Assembly (NCBI GenBank): GCA_963643035.1
Contig: CAVIKO010000008.1
Coordinates: 1 to 64,000 of the forward strand
Source of the DNA: UMGS1696 sp963643035
Lineage (GTDB): Bacteria; Bacillota; Clostridia; Oscillospirales; CAG-272
Reading direction: 5' to 3'
DNA length: 64,000 nucleotides
Part shown: positions 7,816 to 17,117 of the stretch, one piece after another
Numbering within the stretch: the stretch's first letter is position 1
Layout: every line of letters starts with the position of its first letter
Notes under the pieces: model-generated
Told to the model about the DNA's origin: nothing
The model's input: only the letters and a program-made list of their open reading frames with translations
Databases searched by the model: none
Program-made: the position numbers and the translations under genes

Positions 7816-9932
7816 CCGAACGTATCCGACATTTGTTGCAGATGACATTGAATGGGGAAATGGCTGTATCGCCTGTATCCGTAGAATTTGATCGATTGGA
7901 TTATCTTTTGCCGCAGTCTGAAATGGATACCAAACGGATTGCGACATATATTCTGGCGCAGGAACCGCGCATCACATCAGATAGCGCCTTTACTGGTTTT
8001 TTTCAATTTAACGGTTCTGTGATCGGAGATGCTTTTAACCGCAGTGGACATCGTTTTACATCGGAAGGTATGCGGTATTTTTATCTCAAACCTATCGACA
8101 ATCTTTCTACGATGGAATGGCAGCATGCCACAGCGGATTACCACAAAGTTTTGCGCGTCGGCATTCGTGGTATCCTCAAAGAAATCGACGCGTCTCTTTC
8201 TGTACATACTGCGCCAGAGGAAATCATGTTTCTGACAGGTTTGAAAACTGTGGCGGAGGCAATGATCGGTTGGGCGCGGAAATGCGCAGATAAGGTAGAA
8301 CTGTACTGCAAAGATATAGACAATTCTGAGGATAAAAAACGGCTGACATTACTTGCGGAAACGTTACGATGCGTACCGGAGTATCCTCCAATGAATTTCT
8401 ATGAAGCAGTTCTCTGTATTTATATTTGCTTCAGTGCCGATCCAGACAGCTTCGGAACGCTGGATAGATACCTGGCTTCCTTCTATAAAAATGACATGGA
8501 TGCCGGACTGCTGACAAATGAACAAGCAAAGGAATATTTACAGGAGCTGTTCTTAATGGTACAGTCTGTTACGCCGCTGAACAGCCCCAACTTTACACGT
8601 GGAGGCCAATCTCATTTCTGTATCGGTGGGTACCTGCCTGATGGTACGGACGGTTTTTCTGCTATTTCCCGGTTGATTACAGAATCTCTTCTTGAACTGC
8701 CCACGTGGATTCCCCAGATTACCTTGCGGTGGACAAAAAAAATGGCACATGAGGACTTCTATTGGATGATGGATATGGAACGCAAGGATCCCCATAAGCG
8801 GATTGCTTTCACGAATGATGAAAAACGAATCCAGTGCTATACAGAGATCTGCGGTTTTCCTTATGACAGAGCGGTAAACTATACGATGGTGGGATGTAAT
8901 GAACCGGCATTCCTGGGTGCTATCACCGGAAGTAACTCCAAGGGAAATTTGCTCCGCTGTGTGGAGACGCTATTCCACAAAAAAGCGGAAGAGTTAATCA
9001 ACTGTACATGCTTTGAGGCGTTTTATTCACTGTTTGAACAAGAGCTGTTCGCTGATCTGGAGAAGATCTTCTACTATGATGACAGGTACAACGCAATACG
9101 AGCGAGGGATATCAACTATATTTCCAGCTTGTTTTTCAATGACTGTATAGAAAACGCTCGGAGTCTGACACAAGGTGGTGGAAATATCGTTATTGCCGCA
9201 CCAATGTTATTGGGGATTCCTAATGTCATTGATTCACTCATTGTGGTGAAGCAGTTTGTTTATACAGAAAAGCTGGTGACTATGCAGGAATTGACCAAGG
9301 CGCTTCAAAATAACTGGGCAGGATATGAAGACATCCGCACTGTGATATTGAAGAAAGGGTGTTTCTTCGGAAATGACGACGATATTTCCAACGAGGTGGC
9401 AGCCCGGCTGTATAACAGTTTTTATCAGTATTTATATGGAAAAAAGAATTTATTCGGGTATCCATGGCTCATCGGTGATCTGCTTGGATACAATGAACAC
9501 CATAAATGGTTCGGAGAAAAAACATTGGCTACCCCGGACGGCCGATATGCTGGAGATAATCTGAAATTCGGTTTGGGTCAAAGCAATGGACGGGATCACA
9601 GCGGTCTGACCGCACTTCTGAATGCCATTGCCAAGGTGGACCCACATGCTATCGCATGCGGATCCACTGTGACCAACCTCTCTCTCGATGCGCAGCTGAT
9701 CAAAGATAACGCATCATTTGCCAAAACGGTAGATTTGCTGGAAACTTACTTCAAAAATGGTGGTGTCCATTTTCAGCTTACGTATGTTTCGAGGGATGAC
9801 CTGTTGGCAGCAAAAGCTTCGCCTGATTCGTACCGACACCTTCGCGTCAGAGTCACAGGTTTTTCAGATTATTTTGTGAGGCTAAATGAAAGCATTCAGG
9901 ACGATATTATCGAACGAACTACACACAACTGA
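7812..9932 (+). CDS. Glycyl radical enzyme (PFL/dehydratase-like), substrate unknown
   Basis: 706 residues; begins with GTG overlapping the previous stop, with an AAGGAGG site just upstream. It belongs to the pyruvate formate-lyase/glycerol dehydratase superfamily. The glycyl loop near the C terminus reads RVRVTGFSDYF, with the radical glycine at residue 683, 24 residues from the end. The active-site loop reads TMVGCNEPAF, with Cys362 and Glu364: a single Cys in a Cys-x-Glu motif is typical of the eliminating enzymes (glycerol dehydratase, choline lyase and related lyases), not of PFL, which has two adjacent Cys. The protein is shorter than most relatives (roughly 780-850), so loops are trimmed. 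Its activase is encoded two genes downstream. It is oxygen sensitive and cytoplasmic. The substrate cannot be named. Confidence 0.85.
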   Translation: MTERIRHLLQMTLNGEMAVSPVSVEFDRLDYLLPQSEMDTKRIATYILAQEPRITSDSAFTGFFQFNGSVIGDAFNRSGHRFTSEGMRYFYLKPIDNLSTMEWQHATADYHKVLRVGIRGILKEIDASLSVHTAPEEIMFLTGLKTVAEAMIGWARKCADKVELYCKDIDNSEDKKRLTLLAETLRCVPEYPPMNFYEAVLCIYICFSADPDSFGTLDRYLASFYKNDMDAGLLTNEQAKEYLQELFLMVQSVTPLNSPNFTRGGQSHFCIGGYLPDGTDGFSAISRLITESLLELPTWIPQITLRWTKKMAHEDFYWMMDMERKDPHKRIAFTNDEKRIQCYTEICGFPYDRAVNYTMVGCNEPAFLGAITGSNSKGNLLRCVETLFHKKAEELINCTCFEAFYSLFEQELFADLEKIFYYDDRYNAIRARDINYISSLFFNDCIENARSLTQGGGNIVIAAPMLLGIPNVIDSLIVVKQFVYTEKLVTMQELTKALQNNWAGYEDIRTVILKKGCFFGNDDDISNEVAARLYNSFYQYLYGKKNLFGYPWLIGDLLGYNEHHKWFGEKTLATPDGRYAGDNLKFGLGQSNGRDHSGLTALLNAIAKVDPHAIACGSTVTNLSLDAQLIKDNASFAKTVDLLETYFKNGGVHFQLTYVSRDDLLAAKASPDSYRHLRVRVTGFSDYFVRLNESIQDDIIERTTHN

Positions 9933-9947
9933 GCTGGAGATATGCAT

Positions 9948-11090
9948 ATGAAATTGCTGTTTGCGGGTGATTTGAATTTCCGTGATATTGAGCCTCTGGA
10001 CATGGAAAAGTCAACCGGAATTTTATCAGATGTACGTCCTATTTTAGATGAAGCAGATTTCCGCATTATAAATCTTGAAACGCCGCTTGCTCATCGGGAA
10101 AAACATACACCCATCTGTAAGAGTGGTCCAAATCTGATTTCCATGCCAGAAAACATTGCATTTTTGCAAGCGTTTCGTGCGGATGCCGTGACATTGGCCA
10201 ACAATCATATCGGAGATTTTGGCGCAGGTGCTATAATAGATACCATACAGTTGTTAGATGCACATAGGATTCGACATGCCGGTGCCGGAAAAAATACGCA
10301 GGAGGCATACAAGCCTTTTGTACTGAGGAAAGATGGCATATCGGCAGCGATTTTATCCGTATGCGAAAATGAGTTTGGCATGTCAACGGATGATAACTGG
10401 GGTTCTGCCGGCTATAACCCACGTGTACTATTGAAAGCCATTCAGCAGGCGAAGAAAAATGCAGACAGGATCATCGTTTGCTTCCACGGTGGAAATGAGT
10501 TCAATCCGATTCCCTCACCAAGAACGGTGGAACGATATCGAATGTTCTGCGATATGGGAGCGGATGCTGTGATTGCCGGACACACACATTGTCCGCAGGG
10601 ATACGAAATATATGACGGTAAACCTATCGTATACAGTATGGGAAATTTCCTTTTTCACAATACTGCAAAAACGAAGTCACGAGATGGGTGGTATTATGGA
10701 TATCTCTGTCAACTGACTATTGAAAAAGAAATCTCCCTGAAAGCAATTCCGTATCGGTATACGCAGGATGCCTCACGTATCAAGGTATATACTGGCGAGG
10801 ATCGCGAACAAATGTTGGCGTATCTTCATAAACTCTCCGCTCCGCTTGCAGATTCCATGATGTTGGCAAATTATTTTCAAGGTTGGAGTTTTATGCATCC
10901 ATGGTGTCCTACGCTTACAGGTGCTGGAGAAGAGGGGTACAACGCTGCCGGTAATTTGAATCTTGTTAGCTGCGAAGCCCACTGTGATCAGTTAAAGACA
11001 ATTCTCTCTGTATATTATCACGGAGAGACAGAAAACGCACGTATTTGGGCGAAGAAGATTGAAAAATTACAAGAAATGCCGGTGGATTGA
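9948..11090 (+). CDS. CapA-like metallophosphoesterase
   Basis: About 380 residues. The start at 9948 has GGAG at a good distance; an ATG at 9942 is too close to it. Family signs of the PGA_cap/CapA metallophosphatase-like fold appear in order: LLFAGDLNF (metal-binding Asp), INLETPL, TLANNHIGDFG, IVCFHGGNEFNP, IAGHTHCPQG and VYSMGNFLF. CapA itself is a membrane-linked part of poly-gamma-glutamate export, but this protein has no signal peptide or membrane segment and is probably a soluble hydrolase. It lies 15 bp after the glycyl radical gene and shares TGATG with the activase gene, so it is part of the same operon. It may process the substrate or product of the radical enzyme, possibly a phosphate ester, which is inference from position only. 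Confidence 0.8.
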   Translation: MKLLFAGDLNFRDIEPLDMEKSTGILSDVRPILDEADFRIINLETPLAHREKHTPICKSGPNLISMPENIAFLQAFRADAVTLANNHIGDFGAGAIIDTIQLLDAHRIRHAGAGKNTQEAYKPFVLRKDGISAAILSVCENEFGMSTDDNWGSAGYNPRVLLKAIQQAKKNADRIIVCFHGGNEFNPIPSPRTVERYRMFCDMGADAVIAGHTHCPQGYEIYDGKPIVYSMGNFLFHNTAKTKSRDGWYYGYLCQLTIEKEISLKAIPYRYTQDASRIKVYTGEDREQMLAYLHKLSAPLADSMMLANYFQGWSFMHPWCPTLTGAGEEGYNAAGNLNLVSCEAHCDQLKTILSVYYHGETENARIWAKKIEKLQEMPVD

Positions 11091-11923
11091 TGGAAGCTGT
11101 TCTATTCGATATCCAACGTACATCCTATGTAGATGGTCCTGGAATCCGTACAACTGTCTTTTTTAAAGGGTGCAATCTTCGTTGCCGATGGTGTCACAAT
11201 CCCGAGAGTCAGCAACGAACGCCACAGATGTTGATTTATCACGATCGTTGTATATCTTGTGGGAAATGCCAATCTGTCTGCGAACGGCAGGGTGGAAAAT
11301 GCTCTCTCTGTGGCAGATGTGTGTTGTTTTGCCCAAAAGATGCCAGAGAAATTTGCGGAAAGATATATACTGTTGAAGAGGTTTTTAAAGAAATCGAAAA
11401 AGACAAACCTTTTTACCAATCATCGGGCGGTGGCGCAACCTTTTCCGGTGGTGAGTGTATGCTACAGTTGGATTTTCTCACAAGTTTACTCCAAAAATGT
11501 CGAGAAAATGGGATTCATACAGCAGTAGATACTGCCGGAAATGTACCATGGGATGCTTTTGAAAAGATATTGCCCTATACAGATTTATTTTTATATGACA
11601 TTAAATGCATTACAAAAGAATTGCATATTGCAGGAACAGGTGCCTCTAACGAAGTGATTTTGGATAATATAAAAAAGTTATCAGCTGTGTTTTGTGGACA
11701 GATTTTCATTCGGATTCCAGTGATTCCGGGATTCAATGATGGCACAGACGAAATAGAGAAAATACGTTTGTTTCTGGCTGATATCCATTATGATGCGTTA
11801 GAACTGTTACCATATCATAGGTTAGGGGAACATAAATATGCTGCACTGGGAATGCCGCTTACGCAGTATTCAATCCCATCCAATGAATCTATGGCGGCGC
11901 TCAGAGAAAAACTAAAGAGATAA
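11090..11923 (+). CDS. Glycyl radical enzyme activase (radical SAM)
   Basis: 277 residues. The ATG overlaps the preceding stop as TGATG. The radical-SAM cluster motif is CNLRCRWC at residues 28-35 (CxxxCxxC), preceded by VDGPGIRTTVFFKGC, the hallmark of PFL-activating enzymes. Next comes an inserted ferredoxin-like region with two Cys motifs (CISCGKCQSVC and CSLCGRCVLFC), typical of activases for dehydratase-type glycyl radical enzymes and absent from PFL activase. SGGGATFSGGECMLQ is the SAM-binding GGE region. It abstracts a hydrogen from Gly683 of the partner enzyme using S-adenosylmethionine. It is the last gene of the operon; an unrelated mobile fragment begins right after the stop. Confidence 0.92.
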   Translation: MEAVLFDIQRTSYVDGPGIRTTVFFKGCNLRCRWCHNPESQQRTPQMLIYHDRCISCGKCQSVCERQGGKCSLCGRCVLFCPKDAREICGKIYTVEEVFKEIEKDKPFYQSSGGGATFSGGECMLQLDFLTSLLQKCRENGIHTAVDTAGNVPWDAFEKILPYTDLFLYDIKCITKELHIAGTGASNEVILDNIKKLSAVFCGQIFIRIPVIPGFNDGTDEIEKIRLFLADIHYDALELLPYHRLGEHKYAALGMPLTQYSIPSNESMAALREKLKR

Positions 11924-11924
11924 G

Positions 11925-12075
11925 AACAGCCAATACTGCATCCCACAAAGAATATAACGGATACTGTGTGGGCGAGCGGGGAAAACAAAGGCAAAAAGGT
12001 AAAGAAGCCAATCGACATCTATACATTCTGGGATTTTGACAACCTTGGTAATCTGTCATGCATGGGACTGCTCAC
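11925..12075 (+). pseudogene. Upstream fragment of polyvalent protein, frameshifted
   Basis: Directly after the activase stop, frame 2 is open and reads ITDTVWASGENKGKKVKKP, DIYTFWDFDNLGNLS and MGLLTG, then the natural continuation (GQNALSLANYDFDG) appears in frame 1. A one-base loss near 12079 explains this. The text continues smoothly across the two frames, so both belong to one ancestral gene, now broken at its 5' side. Confidence 0.6.
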
Positions 12076-12258
12076 GGGCAGAACGCGCTCTCTCTCGCAA
12101 ACTACGATTTCGATGGCATGGTGAAGTATTACGAAAACGGAGAAGCACTGCGCCGCAACCAGATTCTTCAGCAGTTTGCAAACGGAGAAACACGCGAACA
12201 GTATCGCCGGAGCGACATGACTACGGAACAGCTTGAAGCGGAAGCAGAAAAGTTAAGA

Positions 12259-13651
12259 AAAGAAGCCGTGGAAGATGCGCTGAAAGGCAAACGTCTGTCG
12301 AAGGATGTAGACACGGATTCAGATTCCAAAATCACACAGTCCGACATTGAACAGCTGTGTTCCATCGGTAGAAAGAGCATTTCCGATTTCACGCACGAGG
12401 ACATCCAGAAATCCGAAAAGTGGGCAAAGAAATTCTATTCCGAATTGGGTGCGAAATCCCCGTTCTTCCGTGCGTGGTTTGGAGATTGGAGAGCAAACGA
12501 CACAAGCACAACAAACATTACGACTGTATCCGACATCAGCGCGTATGAAGCAATGGAATCCATGCCAACAGGCACATTCATAAACAAGGATTCTGATTGG
12601 TCTATAGTAGCAGGAACAGTAGGCAGAAATGATACAGTCAGCCATTCCGGTAGAGAGAAAATTTCTGTAAAGATGCTGTCTGAAATCCAGAAAATCATAG
12701 AAAATGCTGTTCTGCTGGATACAGAAGTTTCTGAAAAAAATTCTTCCAAAAAGCATAACGAAACGCTGTTTATGCACAAGCTGTATGCTCCTGTTGATTT
12801 TAATGGCGATTTGTATGTAGCAAAGGTGACCGTTGAAGAATACGGCACGGGAGATTCTTCCAGACGTTTTTATAATCTCAGGGGAATAAAAATAGACCCT
12901 GTCGGCGGTGCCCCGGATGCAAGAACATCCTACGACACAATGCCAGACACAAGGTCTACATATAGTATATCCGATTTGTACTCTCTTGTCAAGAGCAATG
13001 ACAAAGATTTCAAAGAAAATCCTGCAAGCGCAGTCGTAAACAAAGACGGTACGCCAAAAGTGATGTATCACGGGACTTCATCTTTTGGTTTTACTGTGTT
13101 CGACTACGACCATCAGAAATTTGGTTTGTTCGGAGTGGGCTCGTATTTCACAGACGACATAGATGTTGCCACTTCTTACACAGAAAAAGGAAAAGGCGAC
13201 AACAAGGGCGTATACGCTGTGTATCTGAACATAAAAAATCCACTTGACATGGATGAGAATGCCAACGTATCCGTTTGGAATCAATATGTCCCGGATGCAG
13301 AAGGGTATTTCGATAATTGCCAAACAAACGAAGATTGCTTCAAGGCATTAAAGGAATACTGTGCAGATGAATATATGTCAAAATACGAAGCGGAAGAGTA
13401 CATTCAAGATGTCATTCGCGGCATGGGTTATGATGGGATCACACACATTGGTGGTGGGAGATTCAACAAGCAAGATGCAACCAGACATCGTGTGTATATT
13501 GCATTCGATTCAGAGCAGATTAAATCCGCAACAGACAACATCGGCACGTTCGATGAGGGCAATCCGGATATCCGCTACAGTAAAGACATCTTCACGCAGG
13601 AAGAACGCGAGAAAATCATCTCCGAGGGTTACACAGATTACTTGAAACGGC
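12259..13651 (+). repeat. 1393-bp direct repeat, copy 1
   Basis: Matches 13804-15196 at an offset of 1545 bp (515 codons); no difference was noticed between the copies, whose translations agree on both strands. The left edge sits in AAAGAAGCC, with similar bases just before both copies, suggesting recombination at microhomology. Codes for the LPD3-like plus ART-like block. Confidence 0.9.
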
Positions 13652-13803
13652 AGTTTGTTGTCACAGACAAATCCGGCGGATATGCGAAAGCCATCTCCAT
13701 GACGGAACGCAGGAAACTGGCACAGCAGATTGCACAGCCGCTCAAGGGAGTAAACGTGCAGGATGCGCTTGCGGCAATCACGCCTGTGTTTAAAACGTTG
13801 AGG

Positions 13804-15196
13804 AAAGAAGCCGTGGAAGATGCGCTGAAAGGCAAACGTCTGTCGAAGGATGTAGACACGGATTCAGATTCCAAAATCACACAGTCCGACATTGAACAGC
13901 TGTGTTCCATCGGTAGAAAGAGCATTTCCGATTTCACGCACGAGGACATCCAGAAATCCGAAAAGTGGGCAAAGAAATTCTATTCCGAATTGGGTGCGAA
14001 ATCCCCGTTCTTCCGTGCGTGGTTTGGAGATTGGAGAGCAAACGACACAAGCACAACAAACATTACGACTGTATCCGACATCAGCGCGTATGAAGCAATG
14101 GAATCCATGCCAACAGGCACATTCATAAACAAGGATTCTGATTGGTCTATAGTAGCAGGAACAGTAGGCAGAAATGATACAGTCAGCCATTCCGGTAGAG
14201 AGAAAATTTCTGTAAAGATGCTGTCTGAAATCCAGAAAATCATAGAAAATGCTGTTCTGCTGGATACAGAAGTTTCTGAAAAAAATTCTTCCAAAAAGCA
14301 TAACGAAACGCTGTTTATGCACAAGCTGTATGCTCCTGTTGATTTTAATGGCGATTTGTATGTAGCAAAGGTGACCGTTGAAGAATACGGCACGGGAGAT
14401 TCTTCCAGACGTTTTTATAATCTCAGGGGAATAAAAATAGACCCTGTCGGCGGTGCCCCGGATGCAAGAACATCCTACGACACAATGCCAGACACAAGGT
14501 CTACATATAGTATATCCGATTTGTACTCTCTTGTCAAGAGCAATGACAAAGATTTCAAAGAAAATCCTGCAAGCGCAGTCGTAAACAAAGACGGTACGCC
14601 AAAAGTGATGTATCACGGGACTTCATCTTTTGGTTTTACTGTGTTCGACTACGACCATCAGAAATTTGGTTTGTTCGGAGTGGGCTCGTATTTCACAGAC
14701 GACATAGATGTTGCCACTTCTTACACAGAAAAAGGAAAAGGCGACAACAAGGGCGTATACGCTGTGTATCTGAACATAAAAAATCCACTTGACATGGATG
14801 AGAATGCCAACGTATCCGTTTGGAATCAATATGTCCCGGATGCAGAAGGGTATTTCGATAATTGCCAAACAAACGAAGATTGCTTCAAGGCATTAAAGGA
14901 ATACTGTGCAGATGAATATATGTCAAAATACGAAGCGGAAGAGTACATTCAAGATGTCATTCGCGGCATGGGTTATGATGGGATCACACACATTGGTGGT
15001 GGGAGATTCAACAAGCAAGATGCAACCAGACATCGTGTGTATATTGCATTCGATTCAGAGCAGATTAAATCCGCAACAGACAACATCGGCACGTTCGATG
15101 AGGGCAATCCGGATATCCGCTACAGTAAAGACATCTTCACGCAGGAAGAACGCGAGAAAATCATCTCCGAGGGTTACACAGATTACTTGAAACGGC
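13804..15196 (+). repeat. 1393-bp direct repeat, copy 2
   Basis: Second copy of the block at 12259-13651, separated from it by 152 bp (13652-13803) that code for a unique linker (QFVVTDKSGGYAKAISMTER and on). The absence of visible divergence means a very recent duplication or an assembly artefact. Confidence 0.9.
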
Positions 15197-15227
15197 TTGG
15201 TTGGAGGAAAATATTCGTTTTGACATA

Positions 15228-15268
15228 CAAAGGCAAGGACAGCTGTTCACCGTCCTTGCCTTTGTATG
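15228..15268 (+). terminator. Rho-independent terminator
   Basis: CAAAGGCAAGGAC (15228-15240) pairs perfectly with GTCCTTGCCTTTG (15252-15264) over an 11-base loop, followed by a T-rich tail. The relic frame runs straight through it. It is probably the original terminator of the glycyl radical operon, now 3.3 kb away from the activase gene because of the inserted fragment. Confidence 0.7.
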
Positions 15269-15329
15269 CTTTTGGAGCTTAGATGCATGAGTGGCTTCCT
15301 ACGACAAGTTTCGTAGGGAGCATTGCTGA

Positions 15330-16838
15330 TCAGTTGCCGGAGAGATCCAGCTCTTTGTATTTTTCGATGATGGTTGTGAGCTTTTTCTCCAGATTCTTGC
15401 CGTTCTTTTCCCAGTATGAGGTGAACGTACCTTCCGATTTGGAACCGTAAACGGCATTCGTGAAGATAGAGCCGGTACCGATTGCCTTGTCTGCCATCAT
15501 GATAAACGGGGATTTGATGTTGTCATGGATGATGTCGATCATATCCGCGTCGATGGCGGCGTCTGCGTATTTGACCTTCAGGGCAGTATCGTACCATGCC
15601 GGCGTGACTTTCCGATAGGCTTCCGCACACAGTGCTTCAATGGAGGCGTATACCGCGTCGAGCTTATCGGCCGGTGCGGATACGGGAACACCTACGCCGC
15701 AGCCATTTGCTTCGGCGGCACCGGAATAATAGGAGAAAGATTCCTCCAGCTTCGGATAGGGAAGTATGCCATATTCAAAATCCGCCTGGCGCAAATTGCT
15801 GGAGTTGGAGAACATACCCGGATAGAAGAGGGAAAGCCCACTGATGAAGGATGTGGAAGGATCGCCGCCCGCCGACATGTTTTCGGTGTATAGGAGTTTG
15901 TAGAGCGTATCCGCCCACTTGATCGATTCTTCATTATATATATCGAGTACCGGGAAACCGTCCTCGTCACGGGTGATATAGTCCAGTCCTGTGGACATGG
16001 ACAGATAGTTCGGGATCCCCCACTGCGGGTATCGGAAGCCCAGCAGATCGCTGTCGTCAAAGGCACCGTCCCCGTTTACATCGGTAGCGACATCGCGGCA
16101 GTACTGCATGAATACATCATACGTCCATTTGCCTTCCAGTACGGTGTCATACAATGTTTGCGTGTCGCCGAAATGGTCGATGAAAATCGGCTTGTTGAAA
16201 TACATCGCAGATGCACCGAGCATTGTAGTCAGGCAAATATCTCCGGCGAGGAAATACCGCTTGTTGTTGTCAAGGTTGCTTTGCTCCATCAACGCGTTGT
16301 ACCACCAGGGCTGACTCAGATCGATGTACGGCTTGTTCGCAAGATTGTAGTAGAAGCCCTGAATGGACTGTTCGAACAGACGGGAGTTTTCCTCCACAAT
16401 CAGATCATAATCGGAAGCTCCCGCAAGCAGTGCCGTTTTGACCGCGTTCGGAAAAGCTTCCCAATCGTCCGCGCCGATGATCCAGTTGAATTTCACGCCG
16501 AGCCGTTCCTCAACCGCAATGTTCCGGTTGACCATGGCATCCAGCACTACATCCCCGGTTAGCTCTCCACCTCCGGTCGTATCGTACAGCACGGAATTTT
16601 CAATGCCGAAACCGTACACATTGATGGTCACATCGTCAAAGTGCAGATCCTCCGGCAGGGAATCCTTGGTGTTTGCGCGGGTGGTTTCTGTTTCCGCGGG
16701 GGGTGAATCCACCGGTGCAGTGTCCTCCGTGTGGCTTTCTGTTTCCGATGTGCCGCTGCTGCATCCGGTTAGAACAGGAAGGGTGACAAGCATACAGAGA
16801 ATCAGGCTGACAAGTCTTTTGGATAAATCGTATCTCAT
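15330..16838 (-). CDS. Solute-binding lipoprotein of an ABC importer (2)
   Basis: 502 residues. The start at 16836-16838 has GAAAGGAG upstream. The signal MRYDLSKRLVSLILCMLVTL ends in lipobox VLTGC, followed by a Thr/Glu/Pro linker to about residue 60. The mature part shares landmarks with the lipoproteins at 5.4-6.8 kb and 43.7-45.2 kb: VLDAMVNRNIAVEERLGVKF, LSQPWWYNALM, DVNGDGAFDDSDLLGFRYP, DFEYGILPYPKLEESF, AIEALCAEAYRKVTPAWYD. These are typical of large sugar-binding proteins of uncultured Clostridia. No permease genes adjoin. It is transcribed divergently from a DUF5107/glycosidase pair, which suggests a carbohydrate ligand. Confidence 0.85.
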   Translation of the reverse strand: MRYDLSKRLVSLILCMLVTLPVLTGCSSGTSETESHTEDTAPVDSPPAETETTRANTKDSLPEDLHFDDVTINVYGFGIENSVLYDTTGGGELTGDVVLDAMVNRNIAVEERLGVKFNWIIGADDWEAFPNAVKTALLAGASDYDLIVEENSRLFEQSIQGFYYNLANKPYIDLSQPWWYNALMEQSNLDNNKRYFLAGDICLTTMLGASAMYFNKPIFIDHFGDTQTLYDTVLEGKWTYDVFMQYCRDVATDVNGDGAFDDSDLLGFRYPQWGIPNYLSMSTGLDYITRDEDGFPVLDIYNEESIKWADTLYKLLYTENMSAGGDPSTSFISGLSLFYPGMFSNSSNLRQADFEYGILPYPKLEESFSYYSGAAEANGCGVGVPVSAPADKLDAVYASIEALCAEAYRKVTPAWYDTALKVKYADAAIDADMIDIIHDNIKSPFIMMADKAIGTGSIFTNAVYGSKSEGTFTSYWEKNGKNLEKKLTTIIEKYKELDLSGN

Positions 16839-16936
16839 GAAAAATGCGCTCCTTTCCGGTATAAATGATATTCAGTATAAACCCGTAATACTCGCGATTT
16901 GAAGCCGTGACATTTGCAATAGTATATTCCATTTAC

Positions 16937-16965
16937 AGTATATCCGATACGTTGGAAAAAGTCAG
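16937..16965 (-). promoter_or_regulatory. Promoter of binding lipoprotein 2
   Basis: On the minus strand CTGACT, 17 bases, then TATACT, about 100 bp before the start codon. A second TATACT-like hexamer occurs a little downstream (16918-16924 region). Divergent from the promoter at 17042. Confidence 0.5.
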
Positions 16966-17041
16966 GTTGGATTTGTGAAAAAAATATGTAAAATTTGTAA
17001 ATCAAAGTGGGACAATAATTTTTTAGGCGCTCGTTTTGCTC

Positions 17042-17071
17042 TTGACAAGGATACGGCTTTCATGCTATAAT
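17042..17071 (+). promoter_or_regulatory. Promoter of DUF5107 gene
   Basis: TTGACA at 17042-17047 and TATAAT at 17066-17071 with an 18-bp spacer, 46 bp before the chosen start codon at 17118. Confidence 0.75.
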
Positions 17072-17117
17072 ACCCAAAAAATGAGCTGTGCAGTGGGCGC
17101 AGATTTGGGAGGCATTT

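Larger units (their letters stand above)
12058..15282 (+). pseudogene. Fragment of a phage/conjugative polyvalent protein with duplicated LPD3-ART region
   Basis: An open frame of 1074 codons, but without a proper start or ribosome site and with a chimeric end, so treated as a remnant. The repeated part contains a segment resembling a large-polyvalent-protein domain (KFYSELGAKSPFFRAWFGDW; LFMHKLYAPVDFNGDLYVAK) followed by an ADP-ribosyltransferase-like domain (VMYHGTSSFGFTVFDY, FGVGSYFTDDIDVATSYTEK). In known systems these domains occur in giant proteins injected or transferred by phages and conjugative elements. Residues about 68-531 and 583-1046 are identical copies. The last 28 residues (after YLKR) are unrelated and overlap a transcription terminator, so the second copy was cut and joined to host sequence. 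Whether any ART activity remains is unknown; the usual upstream domains are missing. Confidence 0.7.

Noticed and set aside
7812..9932. Pyruvate formate-lyase
   Set aside because: The active-site loop has a single Cys followed by x-Glu, not the adjacent Cys pair of PFL.
9948..11090. Capsule (poly-gamma-glutamate) synthesis gene
   Set aside because: CapA-like fold only; no CapB/CapC neighbours, no signal peptide or membrane anchor, and the gene is embedded in a glycyl radical operon.
12319..14616. Two identical 250-codon minus-strand frames (12319-13071 and 13864-14616)
   Set aside because: They are identical only because the underlying DNA is duplicated; the plus strand carries the recognisable domains.
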